DNA from: CAZHDI01 sp964531285
Lineage (GTDB): Bacteria; Pseudomonadota; Alphaproteobacteria; JAJFIK01
NCBI GenBank assembly: GCA_964531285.1
Contig: CAZHDI010000085.1
Location: forward strand, 1 to 15,076
Direction of reading: 5' to 3'
DNA: 15,076 nt
Under the pieces are notes generated by a model, which ran no database searches, was not told the origin of the DNA, and saw nothing but the letters and a program-made list of their open reading frames with translations. Both the position numbers and the translations under genes were made by a program. Shown here piece after piece: positions 1-7,089 of the stretch. Position 1 is the first letter of the stretch. Each line of letters begins with the position of its first letter.

Positions 1-795
1 CCCGACGCCCATGTGCAGGCCCCGCCGGCCGGCTCGGTGATCCTGGCTGCGATCCTGCTGAAAATGGGCGGCTACGGCTTTCTGCGGTTCTCGCTGCCGA
101 TGTTCCCGGATGCCAGCCTGATGTTCGCGCCTCTGGTCTTTGCCTTGAGCGTCATCGCGATCATCTACACCTCGCTCGTGGCGCTGCGTCAGGAGGACAT
201 CAAGAAACTCATCGCCTATTCCTCGGTCGCCCATATGGGCTTCGTGACCATGGGCATTTTCACCCTGAACAAGCAGGGCATCGACGGTGCCATGTTCCAG
301 ATGATCAGCCATGGGATCATCTCGGCGGCCCTGTTCCTGTGTGTCGGTGTGATCTACGACCGGATGCATACCCGGGAGATTTCGTCCTATGGCGGGCTTG
401 TGCACCGGATGCCGGTCTATGCCGCCATTCTCATGGTGTTCACCATGGGCAATGTGGCGCTGCCCGGCACGTCCGGGTTCGTCGGCGAGTTTCTCAGCCT
501 CGCGGGCGTCTATCAGGTCAACACCGGCGTCGCCCTGGCCGCGACCACCGGCGTGATCCTGAGTGCGGCCTACATGCTCTGGCTCTATCGCCGGGTGGTC
601 TTCGGCACCATCACCAATGACGCCATAAACGCGATCACCGATGTGAACCGGCGCGAATTTTTGATGCTCGCACCGCTCGTGGTGCTGACCATCCTGTTCG
701 GGATTTATCCGCTGCCGCTGTTCGATCTGATGGATGCGTCAGTGACCAATCTGGTCGACAGCGTGGATGCGGCGCTGGCCGGCGCGGGCCAGTGA
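1..795 (+). CDS. nuoM: NADH-quinone oxidoreductase subunit M (3' part)
   Basis: Membrane-arm, antiporter-like subunit of respiratory complex I, which couples NADH:quinone electron transfer to proton pumping across the inner membrane. The frame is open from base 1, so the 5' part lies outside the window; 264 C-terminal residues are present. The fragment begins in the conserved LPDAH..AP.AGS region. It keeps a lysine in ILLKMGGYG (fragment residue 21, family pump lysine), the DIKKLIAYSSVAHMGF segment, and PGTSGFVGEF with the conserved TM12 glutamate at fragment residue 163. Hydrophobic helices continue to the C-terminus. It is followed 24 nt downstream by nuoN, the usual end of a nuo operon. 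Identification is secure; only the start is missing. Confidence 0.97.
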   Translation, partial: PDAHVQAPPAGSVILAAILLKMGGYGFLRFSLPMFPDASLMFAPLVFALSVIAIIYTSLVALRQEDIKKLIAYSSVAHMGFVTMGIFTLNKQGIDGAMFQMISHGIISAALFLCVGVIYDRMHTREISSYGGLVHRMPVYAAILMVFTMGNVALPGTSGFVGEFLSLAGVYQVNTGVALAATTGVILSAAYMLWLYRRVVFGTITNDAINAITDVNRREFLMLAPLVVLTILFGIYPLPLFDLMDASVTNLVDSVDAALAGAGQ

Positions 796-819
796 GCGCA
801 GTGAGGAAAGAGTAACGTC

Positions 820-2286
820 ATGACCACTGCAGCAGCCGCGACCCTGACCTCGGACCTTGCCGTCATCGCGCCGGAACTGGCGCTTGCCATCGGCGGCATG
901 GTGCTCCTGATGCTCGGCGTGTTCCGCGGCGACAAGAGCACCAGCCTTGTGGCGACCCTGTCGGTCGCGCTGTTCCTGATCGCCGGCATGCTGGCCATCC
1001 GCCTGCCCGTGGCGGACGGTCCGATCACGGCCTTTTCGCGCAGTATCGTGGTCGATTCCTTCGCGGTCTTCGTGAAGATCCTGATCCTGACCGGCTCGGC
1101 CCTGGCCGTGATCATGTCGCGCCAGTTCATGAAGGCCGAGCGGCTGGCGCGGTTCGAATATCCGATCCTGATGATCTTCGCGACCCTTGGCATGCTGATG
1201 ATGGTGTCGGCCCAGGATTTCATCACCCTGTTCGTCGGTATCGAGCTTCAAAGCCTCGCGCTCTATGTGCTGGCCGCGATCAACCGGGACTCGCGCCGGG
1301 CCACCGAGGCGGGGCTGAAATATTTCGTGCTCAGCTCGCTCTCCTCGGGCCTGCTGCTCTACGGCGCCTCGCTGATTTACGGCTTCTCCGGCACGGTCAA
1401 TTTTATCGATTTGGCCGCGCGCATCGGCAGTGACGGCGCCTCGCTCGGGCTCGTTTTCGGCCTTGTGTTCCTCGCGGCCGGGCTTGCCTTCAAGATCTCC
1501 GCCGTGCCGTTCCATATGTGGACCCCGGACGTTTACGAAGGCGCGCCGACGCCGATCACGGCCTTTTTCGCGACCGCGCCGAAAATTGCCGCCATGGCGT
1601 TGTTCCTGCGCGCCTTTATGGTGCCGTTCCCGGAGATGGTGGACAGTTGGCAGCAGATCGTCGTCTTTGTGTCGATTGCCTCCATGATCCTCGGCTCGGT
1701 GGCCGCGATCGGGCAGACCAATATCAAGCGCCTGATGGCCTACTCCTCGATCGGCCATATGGGTTATGCGCTGGTCGGCCTTTCGGCGGGTACCGAGAAC
1801 GGCGTCCAAAGCGTGCTGATCTACATGGCCATCTATCTGGTCATGACCGTCGGCGTCTTCGTCTGTATCCTGTCCATGCGCCGGTCGGAAGGCATGGTCG
1901 AGCGGATCGAGGATCTGGCGGGGCTGTCGCGCACGCATCCGTTCATGGCCTATATCCTGGCGGCGCTGATGTTCTCGCTGATGGGCATTCCCCCGCTCGC
2001 CGGATTCTTCGCCAAGTTTTACGTGTTCTGGGCGGCGGTCGAGGCGGAACTCTACGCCCTGGCGGTAATCGGTGTGGTGACGAGTGTGATCGGCGCCTTT
2101 TATTACCTGCGCATCGTCAAGGTCATGTTCATCGACGAGCCGGCCGAGCCGTTCCAGCGGCCGGTACCGCTTGAGATGAACGTCATCATGACCGCATCGG
2201 GCATCGCCGTCGTCGGCTTCTGGTTCTATCCGGCGCCCCTGGTGGCGGCGGCGGGGGTCGCTGCCCGCTCGCTGTTCGGCGGGTGA
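820..2286 (+). CDS. nuoN: NADH-quinone oxidoreductase subunit N
   Basis: Last structural gene of the complex I operon and one of the three antiporter-like proton-pumping membrane subunits. The 488-residue length is normal for the family, and the protein is almost entirely transmembrane helices. Key charged residues are visible: Glu142 in GIELQSLALYVL (equivalent to E. coli Glu133), Lys225 in LAFKISAVPFHMWTPDVYEG (E. coli Lys217), Lys255 in ATAPKIAAM (Lys247) and Lys399 in GFFAKFYVF (Lys395). The NIKRLMAYSSIGHMGY segment repeats the signature seen in NuoM. The ATG start lies behind a purine-rich GAGGAAAGAG stretch. Its stop overlaps the birA start by one base, so the accessory genes downstream are probably co-transcribed with complex I. 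Confidence 0.97.
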   Translation: MTTAAAATLTSDLAVIAPELALAIGGMVLLMLGVFRGDKSTSLVATLSVALFLIAGMLAIRLPVADGPITAFSRSIVVDSFAVFVKILILTGSALAVIMSRQFMKAERLARFEYPILMIFATLGMLMMVSAQDFITLFVGIELQSLALYVLAAINRDSRRATEAGLKYFVLSSLSSGLLLYGASLIYGFSGTVNFIDLAARIGSDGASLGLVFGLVFLAAGLAFKISAVPFHMWTPDVYEGAPTPITAFFATAPKIAAMALFLRAFMVPFPEMVDSWQQIVVFVSIASMILGSVAAIGQTNIKRLMAYSSIGHMGYALVGLSAGTENGVQSVLIYMAIYLVMTVGVFVCILSMRRSEGMVERIEDLAGLSRTHPFMAYILAALMFSLMGIPPLAGFFAKFYVFWAAVEAELYALAVIGVVTSVIGAFYYLRIVKVMFIDEPAEPFQRPVPLEMNVIMTASGIAVVGFWFYPAPLVAAAGVAARSLFGG

Positions 2287-3062
2287 TGACCCGTCTGCCC
2301 ATGCGCCGTCTCGAGATTGCCGAGATCGATAGCACCAATGAGGAAGCCCGGCGCCGCGCGGAAGCGGGCGATCCGGGCCATCTATGGATTCGCGCCGATG
2401 TGCAGACGGCCGGGCGGGGCCGGCGCGGGCGCGGCTGGGCGTCGCCCAACGGCAATCTGATGACGACGCTGCTCCTGCGGCCCCCCTGCGGACCGGGCGA
2501 GGCGGCGCAATTGTCCTTCGTCGCCGCGCTGGCGGTCGGCGATCTTATTGGCGCATCCGTGCCGGCGGACCGGATCGGGCTGAAATGGCCCAATGATGTG
2601 CTGGTGTCCGGCGCGAAGATCGCCGGCATCCTGCTGGAATCCGGCGCCGGACCGGTCAGTGATCCGCACTCCCGGCTTGATTGGCTGGGCATTGGCATGG
2701 GGGTCAATCTGGCCAGCCATCCCACGGATCTCGACCGGCCGGTGACCGACCTGCGGGCCGAGACCGGAGCCGCGCCGTCGCCCGCCCAAGCGCTGGAGCA
2801 TCTGGCGGCGGCCTTTGAGCGGTGGTACGCGGTCTGGGACGAGGCGCGCGGCTTTCCCGCGATCCGCACGGCCTGGCTCGCGCGGGCCACCGGGATCGGC
2901 GGACCGGTCCGCGCCCGGCTGTGGGACCGCACCCTGGAGGGCACGTTCGACGGGCTCGATCCGGCGGGCGGCCTCATTCTCGGTTTGGCCGACGGGTCCC
3001 GTGAAGTGCTCCATGGCGGTGAGGTCTTTTTCGCCGCCGCGCCGCAACGACAGGAGAGATGA
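2286..3062 (+). CDS. birA: Biotin--[acetyl-CoA-carboxylase] ligase, monofunctional
   Basis: Activates biotin with ATP to biotinyl-5'-AMP and attaches it to the lysine of biotin carboxyl carrier protein. The 258-residue protein starts directly in the catalytic domain and has no N-terminal helix-turn-helix, so unlike E. coli BirA it should not be a repressor. Visible motifs are DSTN (residues 15-18), the adenylate-binding loop GRGRRGRGW (43-51), KWPNDV (100-105), KIAGIL with the catalytic-site lysine 111, and the small C-terminal SH3-like domain. The start is taken at the ATG in TGATG, where the A also ends nuoN. A GTG one codon earlier and an ATG five codons later are alternatives; none has a strong Shine-Dalgarno, which suggests translational coupling to nuoN. 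Confidence 0.93.
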   Translation: MTRLPMRRLEIAEIDSTNEEARRRAEAGDPGHLWIRADVQTAGRGRRGRGWASPNGNLMTTLLLRPPCGPGEAAQLSFVAALAVGDLIGASVPADRIGLKWPNDVLVSGAKIAGILLESGAGPVSDPHSRLDWLGIGMGVNLASHPTDLDRPVTDLRAETGAAPSPAQALEHLAAAFERWYAVWDEARGFPAIRTAWLARATGIGGPVRARLWDRTLEGTFDGLDPAGGLILGLADGSREVLHGGEVFFAAAPQRQER

Positions 3063-3064
3063 CC

Positions 3065-3874
3065 ATGCTGCTCGCGATCGATGCCGGCAACACCAATGTG
3101 GTCTTCGCAATTCTCGACGGCGATTCGGTGCGCGCGGAGTGGCGCGCAGCCACCAATTCGAGCCGTACGGCGGATGAATATTGGGTCTGGCTGTCCCAGC
3201 TCATGAGCCTGGAGGGTCTCGAAGCCGCCGATGTCTCGGGGACGATCCTGTCCACCGTGGTGCCCCAGGCCTTGTTCAATCTGCGCGAACTGTGCCGCAA
3301 ATTCTTCCGTACCGAGCCGATGGTCGTCGGTGAGCGGACGGTCGATCTTGGCATCCGCATCAATGTTCAGCGTCCTGAAGGGGTGGGCGCGGACCGTCTG
3401 GTGAACGCGATTGCGGCCCATGAACGCTATCCGGGCGCCTTGATCGTGATCGATTTCGGCACGGCCACGACCTTCGATATCGTGTCGGCCGAAGGCCACT
3501 ATGAGGGCGGCGTGATCGCACCGGGCGTCAACCTGTCTCTTGAGGCCCTTCATCTGGCGGCGGCCCAATTGCCGCGCGTTGCCATCGAGCGTCCTCAGGC
3601 CGTGATCGGCAATGACACCGTCCCGGCCATGCAATCGGGTGTGTATTGGGGCTATGTCGGCCTGATCGAAGGGCTCGTGGCCCGCATCCGCGCCGAATAT
3701 GAGAATCCCATGACCGTGATCGCCACCGGCGGACTGGCCCGGTTGTTCCGGCATTCGACGGACATCATCGAACATTACGATCCGGATCTGACGATCCGTG
3801 GTCTGAGGCAAATCTATAACCGCAACGCGGCCGCCTGGACCGGCCAGTCCGCGGGCGAAGGAGGCGGGTCTTGA
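3065..3874 (+). CDS. coaX: Type III pantothenate kinase
   Basis: Phosphorylates pantothenate, the first step of coenzyme A synthesis, with an ASKHA-fold kinase unrelated to CoaA. Typical CoaX motifs are present: the N-terminal phosphate loop IDAGNTN (5-11), GADR (108-111) with the presumed catalytic Asp110, DFGTATTFD (130-138) and IATGGLA (219-225). The start is set at the second ATG (3065) because AGGAG at 3052-3056 is 8 nt from it but only 2 nt from the ATG at 3059; this also gives the family-typical MLLAID N-terminus. The predicted length is 269 residues. It lies 2 nt after birA and its stop is overlapped by the RNase J start. The last ~12 residues (Gly/Ala-rich) are a variable tail. Confidence 0.94.
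   Translation: MLLAIDAGNTNVVFAILDGDSVRAEWRAATNSSRTADEYWVWLSQLMSLEGLEAADVSGTILSTVVPQALFNLRELCRKFFRTEPMVVGERTVDLGIRINVQRPEGVGADRLVNAIAAHERYPGALIVIDFGTATTFDIVSAEGHYEGGVIAPGVNLSLEALHLAAAQLPRVAIERPQAVIGNDTVPAMQSGVYWGYVGLIEGLVARIRAEYENPMTVIATGGLARLFRHSTDIIEHYDPDLTIRGLRQIYNRNAAAWTGQSAGEGGGS
3858..3873 (+). promoter_or_regulatory. Strong ribosome binding site deciding a TTG start (RNase J)
   Basis: AAGGAGG (3858-3864), a full anti-Shine-Dalgarno match, lies 6 nt upstream of TTG at 3871. The TTG overlaps the coaX stop as TTGA. The first in-frame ATG comes only at codon 20, inside the conserved GGCGEVGMN motif, so it cannot be the start. This makes TTG the supported initiator. Confidence 0.85.
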
Positions 3875-5547
3875 CCCACGCTGAGGAACTGGTCTTCGCC
3901 GCGTTGGGCGGGTGCGGCGAAGTCGGCATGAATTGCTACATCTATGGTTATGGGCGGCCCGACAAGCACGACTGGCTGATCGCCGATATGGGCGTCAAAT
4001 TCGGTGACGATGCGACGCCGGGCATCGATTTGATGATGGCCGATATCGCCTTTCTGCGCGAGCGCCGCCACCGGATCCGCGGGCTTGTGCTGACCCATGG
4101 CCACGAGGACCATATCGGCGCGGTGGCTCATTTGTGGCCGCAGCTTGAATGTCCGGTCTATGCGACGCCGTTCACGGCCGCCTTGCTCAAGGACAAGATC
4201 GCCGAGGCGGGCCTGGAGTCGGTCTTCCCCCTGAACATCATGCCTCTGAGCGGGCGGGCGCAACTGGGCCCCTTCGAGATCGAACTGGTGTCGATGACCC
4301 ATTCGATTCCCGAGCCCAATGCCCTGGCGATCCGCACGCCCCTTGGTCTCGCCCTTCATACCGGCGACTGGAAACTCGATCCGGGCCCCGTGATCGGTCA
4401 GCCCACCGACGAAGCGGCATTGCGGGCGCTGGGCGCGGAAGGCGTCCGGGCGATGATTTGCGATTCGACCAATGTGCTGTCGCCGGGAACGGCCGGCTCC
4501 GAAGCCATGGTGCGCGACAGCCTGACCGATCTGATCGGGGGTCTCAAAGGCCGGGTTGCGGTGACCACATTCGCGTCCAATGCCGCGCGGCTGGAGTCCA
4601 TCGCGCGGGCCGCGCGCGCCAACGGCCGCGATGTCGTCCTGGTCGGCCGGGCCATGCACCGGATTGTCGGAGCCGCGAAGGCGACCGGCTATCTCACGGA
4701 CTTTCCCGACACGGTCCCTGAGGACGAAGCCGGCTATCTGCCGCGCGACCGGGCGCTTTATCTGTGCACCGGCAGTCAGGGCGAACCGCGCGCCGCCTTG
4801 GCGCGGGTGGCCGAGGACAGCCATCCCAACCTGTCGCTGAGCGATGGCGATACCGTGATCTTCTCCTCCAAGATCATTCCCGGGAATGAAGTGCCCATCT
4901 ACAGCATGCAGAACCGGCTCGCGGAGCGGGGCGTCCGGATCATCACCGAACACGATCATTTCGTCCATGTCTCGGGGCATCCCTGCCGGGATGATCTGGC
5001 GCGGCTCTATAGCTGGGTAAAGCCCGAGGTCGTTGTGCCCATGCACGGGGAGATGCGTATGCTGATCGAGCACCGCGCGTTCGCCAAGGCTCACGGCGCG
5101 CGCGAGGCGGTCATCGCCCCGAACGGTACCCTGGTGCGACTCGCGCCCGATCCGGCCGAAGCCATTGGTACGGTGCCCCATGGGACGGTCCATCTCGATG
5201 GCCGGGTCCTGGCGCCCGCGGACAGTCCTGCGCTTGCCATGCGGCGGCGCATTGCCTTCAACGGTGCCATCGTGGTGACCGTTGTTGTCGATGAACGCGG
5301 CGCGCTGCTTGATGACCCGCGCGTGGTGCCCTTGGGCGTGCCCGAAGAAATCGCCGAGATCGAGGAGACGGTGGCCGACGATCTGTCGGTGCGGATCGAG
5401 GACGCGGTCGAAGCGCTGAGCCGGTCCGACCTGAAAAGCGATGCCATGATCGAAGAGGCGGCGCGCAAAGCCGTACGCGGACCGATGCGCGGTCTGTGGG
5501 GCAAGCGCCCGCCGATCCATGTGGAGGTCGTCCGCCTGGAGGGCTGA
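3871..5547 (+). CDS. rnj: Ribonuclease J (metallo-beta-lactamase / beta-CASP RNase)
   Basis: 5'-3' exo- and endoribonuclease of RNA maturation and decay. Its 558 residues match RNase J length. The metallo-beta-lactamase core shows HGHEDH (76-81), a histidine in SMTHSIPE (141-148) and HTGDWK (163-168). The beta-CASP part shows CDSTN (197-201), CTGSQGE (299-305), VSGHPCRDDL (367-376) and PMHGE (390-394). A C-terminal domain of about 120 residues follows. Translation starts at TTG, supported by a strong upstream AAGGAGG, and overlaps the end of coaX by 4 nt. The placement between coaX and mce is the usual alphaproteobacterial one. The gene name is sometimes written rnjA; a single RNase J is the norm in this group. 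Confidence 0.95.
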   Translation: MTHAEELVFAALGGCGEVGMNCYIYGYGRPDKHDWLIADMGVKFGDDATPGIDLMMADIAFLRERRHRIRGLVLTHGHEDHIGAVAHLWPQLECPVYATPFTAALLKDKIAEAGLESVFPLNIMPLSGRAQLGPFEIELVSMTHSIPEPNALAIRTPLGLALHTGDWKLDPGPVIGQPTDEAALRALGAEGVRAMICDSTNVLSPGTAGSEAMVRDSLTDLIGGLKGRVAVTTFASNAARLESIARAARANGRDVVLVGRAMHRIVGAAKATGYLTDFPDTVPEDEAGYLPRDRALYLCTGSQGEPRAALARVAEDSHPNLSLSDGDTVIFSSKIIPGNEVPIYSMQNRLAERGVRIITEHDHFVHVSGHPCRDDLARLYSWVKPEVVVPMHGEMRMLIEHRAFAKAHGAREAVIAPNGTLVRLAPDPAEAIGTVPHGTVHLDGRVLAPADSPALAMRRRIAFNGAIVVTVVVDERGALLDDPRVVPLGVPEEIAEIEETVADDLSVRIEDAVEALSRSDLKSDAMIEEAARKAVRGPMRGLWGKRPPIHVEVVRLEG

Positions 5548-5604
5548 GGCGATCGCCTGTAGGCTCCAATCCGTGTGCCGTTCAAAAAACCAAGGAGAAC
5601 CATC

Positions 5605-6018
5605 ATGCTGGGTGTCATGAATCAGGTCGCCATCGCCGTCCCGGATGTGCGCGAGGCAGCCAAGATCTATCGCGATGTGCTGAAGGCCACGGTCACCGAG
5701 CCGGTGCCCCAGCCGGACCACGGCGTCACGGTGGTGTTTGTCGAACTGCCGAACACCAAGATCGAACTCATCGAGCCGCTCGGCGACAACTCGCCCATCG
5801 CCAATTTCCTGGAACGCAATCCGAAGGGCGGCATCCATCATATCGGTTTTGAGGTCGAAGGGCTGGTGGCCATCCGCGACCACCTGCGCGAGCAGGGCAT
5901 CACCATCACCGGCGACGGCGAGCCGCGCATCGGCGCCCACGGCAACCCGGTGATCTTCCTGCACCCGAAACATTTCAACGGGACTCTGATTGAGCTCGAA
6001 GAGGTCTCGGAAGGCTGA
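5605..6018 (+). CDS. mce: Methylmalonyl-CoA epimerase (VOC family)
   Basis: Interconverts (2R)- and (2S)-methylmalonyl-CoA in the propionyl-CoA to succinyl-CoA route. It is 137 residues long, normal for the family. It shows the two-module vicinal-oxygen-chelate pattern, with NQVAIAVPD (6-14), HGVTVVFVELPNTKIELIEP (39-58), GGIHHIGFEVE (75-85), IGAHGNPVIFLHPK (109-122) and LIELEE (128-133). The start at ATG 5605 is chosen because AAGGAG (5592-5597) lies 7 nt upstream; a GTG at 5575 would only add an unconserved extension. Odd point: the N-terminal metal-ligand histidine of the family (usually NHVAIAV) is Gln7 here, codon CAG. The other expected ligand positions (Glu54, His78/79, Glu130) are present, so the fold assignment is firm. 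Confidence 0.94.
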   Translation: MLGVMNQVAIAVPDVREAAKIYRDVLKATVTEPVPQPDHGVTVVFVELPNTKIELIEPLGDNSPIANFLERNPKGGIHHIGFEVEGLVAIRDHLREQGITITGDGEPRIGAHGNPVIFLHPKHFNGTLIELEEVSEG

Positions 6019-6039
6019 TCGGCAGAAGGAGCGCAGGCG

Positions 6040-6321
6040 ATGACCTGGTTCACGGGCCTCGCGACATATCTGGTGATCTGGTGGGTGGTGCTGTTCCTGG
6101 TGCTGCCTTTCGGGATCCGCAATCAGCAGGAAACCGGACCGGTGGCCCGGGGCACCGATCCGGGGGCGCCCCGCATGGGCCGCGTCGGCCGGCGTATGCT
6201 GGTCACCACCGTCGGCGCCCTGGTGGTTTGGCTTGTTCTGGTGGCGCTGCTCGAGTTCGGCATTGTCAGGCTTGACAGCTTCGGCTTTTTGCCGGATCCC
6301 GGCCGTCCCCTGGAGCCGTGA
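6040..6321 (+). CDS. DUF1467 family small inner-membrane protein
   Basis: Protein of 93 residues with two hydrophobic helices (about residues 5-25 and 53-76). A polar loop between them carries the family-like pattern LPFGIRNQQE..G.VARGTDPGAP. The function of this family is unknown. It recurs directly after mce in alphaproteobacteria, so it is conserved by position, but this does not prove a link to the epimerase. The ATG follows AAGGAG (6026-6031) with 8 nt spacing and lies 21 nt after the mce stop, so it is probably the last gene of this operon. I see no catalytic motif. Confidence 0.88.
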   Translation: MTWFTGLATYLVIWWVVLFLVLPFGIRNQQETGPVARGTDPGAPRMGRVGRRMLVTTVGALVVWLVLVALLEFGIVRLDSFGFLPDPGRPLEP

Positions 6322-6331
6322 CCACGCTCTG

Positions 6332-6373
6332 CTCCGGGCCATGCCCAATCGGTGGGCCCGGAGGCCGATTTTT
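6332..6373 (+). terminator. Probable intrinsic terminator of the nuo-DUF1467 operon
   Basis: CTCCGGGCC (6332-6340) pairs perfectly with GGCCCGGAG (6355-6363). An alternative stem AATCGG (6347-6352) / CCGATT (6365-6370) runs straight into the T run at 6369-6373. It lies 10 nt after the DUF1467 stop. The T run is short (5) and the two stems compete, so strength is uncertain. Confidence 0.6.
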
Positions 6374-6395
6374 GAGCGGTCTTTGGTTATTGACC

Positions 6396-6430
6396 AAAAA
6401 AAGGGCAAGGCCCCATGACTGGGACCTTGC
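6396..6430 (-). terminator. Intrinsic terminator for a leftward transcript
   Basis: Read on the - strand, GGCAAGG-t-CCC, a 6-nt loop, GGG-g-CCTTGCC forms a 10-bp stem (6404-6430) followed by C and seven consecutive T (6402-6396). On the + strand no T run follows the stem, so it is oriented leftward. No gene is apparent to its right on the - strand, so it implies an unannotated leftward RNA. Confidence 0.75.
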
Positions 6431-6460
6431 CGATAGCGACCGCCATTTGCATTCTTATGG

Positions 6461-6549
6461 GGACTGGCGCGGCGTTCGTTGCCAGTCGCGCTTGATGGCG
6501 TTTCCTCCCTAGACTTGGGCCGCTCGGCATGCCGAGCGGTCCTTTTTCT
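6461..6549 (+). ncRNA. Candidate rightward small RNA (~88 nt)
   Basis: The architecture is that of a typical trans-acting sRNA. A 5' hairpin GACTGGC (6462-6468) / GCCAGTC (6481-6487) is followed by a 29-nt unpaired stretch (6488-6516) carrying the anti-Shine-Dalgarno-like TTTCCTCCC, then a strong terminator. A weak promoter match, TTGCCG (6427-6432), 17-nt spacer, CATTCT (6450-6455), would place the start at about 6461-6462, exactly at the hairpin. The -10 is poor and I recognise no known RNA family. An alternative is that the terminator simply catches read-through from the upstream operon. Confidence 0.4.
6517..6549 (+). terminator. Strong intrinsic terminator, rightward
   Basis: GGGCCGCTCGG (6517-6527) pairs with CCGAGCGGTCC (6532-6542) through one G-T pair, with a CATG loop, and is followed by TTTTTCTT (6542-6549). 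It is the most convincing terminator in the window. It lies about 195 nt beyond the DUF1467 stop, further than needed for that operon, which supports a separate short rightward transcript. Confidence 0.85.
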
Positions 6550-7089
6550 TATCCCGTTTCTTATCCGGATGCCGTTTGCACGGCGTTCCGTTCGGCAACT
6601 GAGGGACCTGGGTGTTTCGAACGGTCCTCGTTTCCTGGCACCGGCCGCTGGGCCGTCCATCACCAGAATTTCGACGACGATAAAACAGTCGTGAGGACGT
6701 GTCACGATGCTCCGATCAGTCTGGATCAACCTGACAGCAGGATGTGTGTCCTGTGATGCAAAAAATACACAGACAATCTTGCGGCAGGCGGCGTGAACAC
6801 TCAGCTCCCGGGACCGGAACCCTTCTTGTCCATGCGCGATACTTGATAATTTGTCATTTTCTTTTGGGGGATCTTGGGGGGCGCAATGCACTGCGTATCG
6901 CAGCCTCATGCCATCAATCGGTCCTGTTCGTCCGTCATGCAACGGCATGTGCCGGGCAGCGGATTCGCGGCGGGTTGGGATCGCATGTCCTACCGCTTTA
7001 CCGTCCCGACATGGTAAACAGATCCTGAAGACACAGAGTCGCGCCGCCTTGGTTGAGGCATGGGCGCATCGCCGGAAAGAGGGTGTTGC
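6550..7089. other. Intergenic region with no supported gene
   Basis: About 540 nt with no convincing coding frame on either strand: the open frames lack ribosome sites and have compositions unlike the neighbours. The stretch is visibly more AT-rich than the flanking genes. Several short perfect hairpins occur: GCCGT/ACGGC (6571-6584), GGACC/GGTCC with an inner GTT/AAC (6604-6627), CGGCC/GGCCG (6642-6655), CAGGA/TCCTG (6739-6754) and CATGC/GCATG (6937-6950). No clear promoter for lolC was found. In many alphaproteobacteria proS occupies this place; I see no remnant of it. Confidence 0.6.
6677..6705 (-). promoter_or_regulatory. Candidate sigma-70-type promoter, leftward
   Basis: On the - strand GTGACA (-35, five of six consensus bases) and TATCGT (-10, four of six) are 17 nt apart. 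It faces the leftward terminator at 6396-6430 and has no protein gene in front of it. Confidence 0.4.

Larger units (their letters stand above)
6396..6670 (-). ncRNA. Candidate leftward transcript, unknown RNA
   Basis: A leftward RNA is implied by the - strand terminator at 6396-6430. The best promoter-like element on that strand, GTGACA (complement of 6700-6705), 17 nt, TATCGT (complement of 6677-6682), would start it near 6670 and give about 275 nt. Within it lie short perfect hairpins at 6642-6655, 6604-6627 and 6571-6584, and the central hairpin 6462-6487. The only ORF of note is an unrecognised 47-codon frame with no good ribosome site, running through the terminator. A shorter RNA starting nearer 6500 is equally possible. 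Boundaries are inference. Confidence 0.35.

Noticed and set aside
5548..5557. GGCGATCGCC palindrome after the RNase J stop (resembles the cyanobacterial HIP1 octamer)
   Set aside because: Single occurrence in an intergenic gap with no repeat family seen here; the stem is too short to be a terminator.
6318..6512. GTG-started 64-codon ORF overlapping the DUF1467 stop
   Set aside because: Runs through the likely operon terminator and the sRNA hairpins, has no ribosome site, and the product is not recognisable.
6391..6534. 47-codon - strand ORF inside the candidate leftward RNA
   Set aside because: No Shine-Dalgarno at its ATG and it passes through a strong terminator; product unrecognised.
6601..6630. 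tRNA-like T-loop sequence (GTTTCGAAC)
   Set aside because: The flanking bases do not form a 5-bp T-stem and no acceptor, D or anticodon arms can be placed on either strand.
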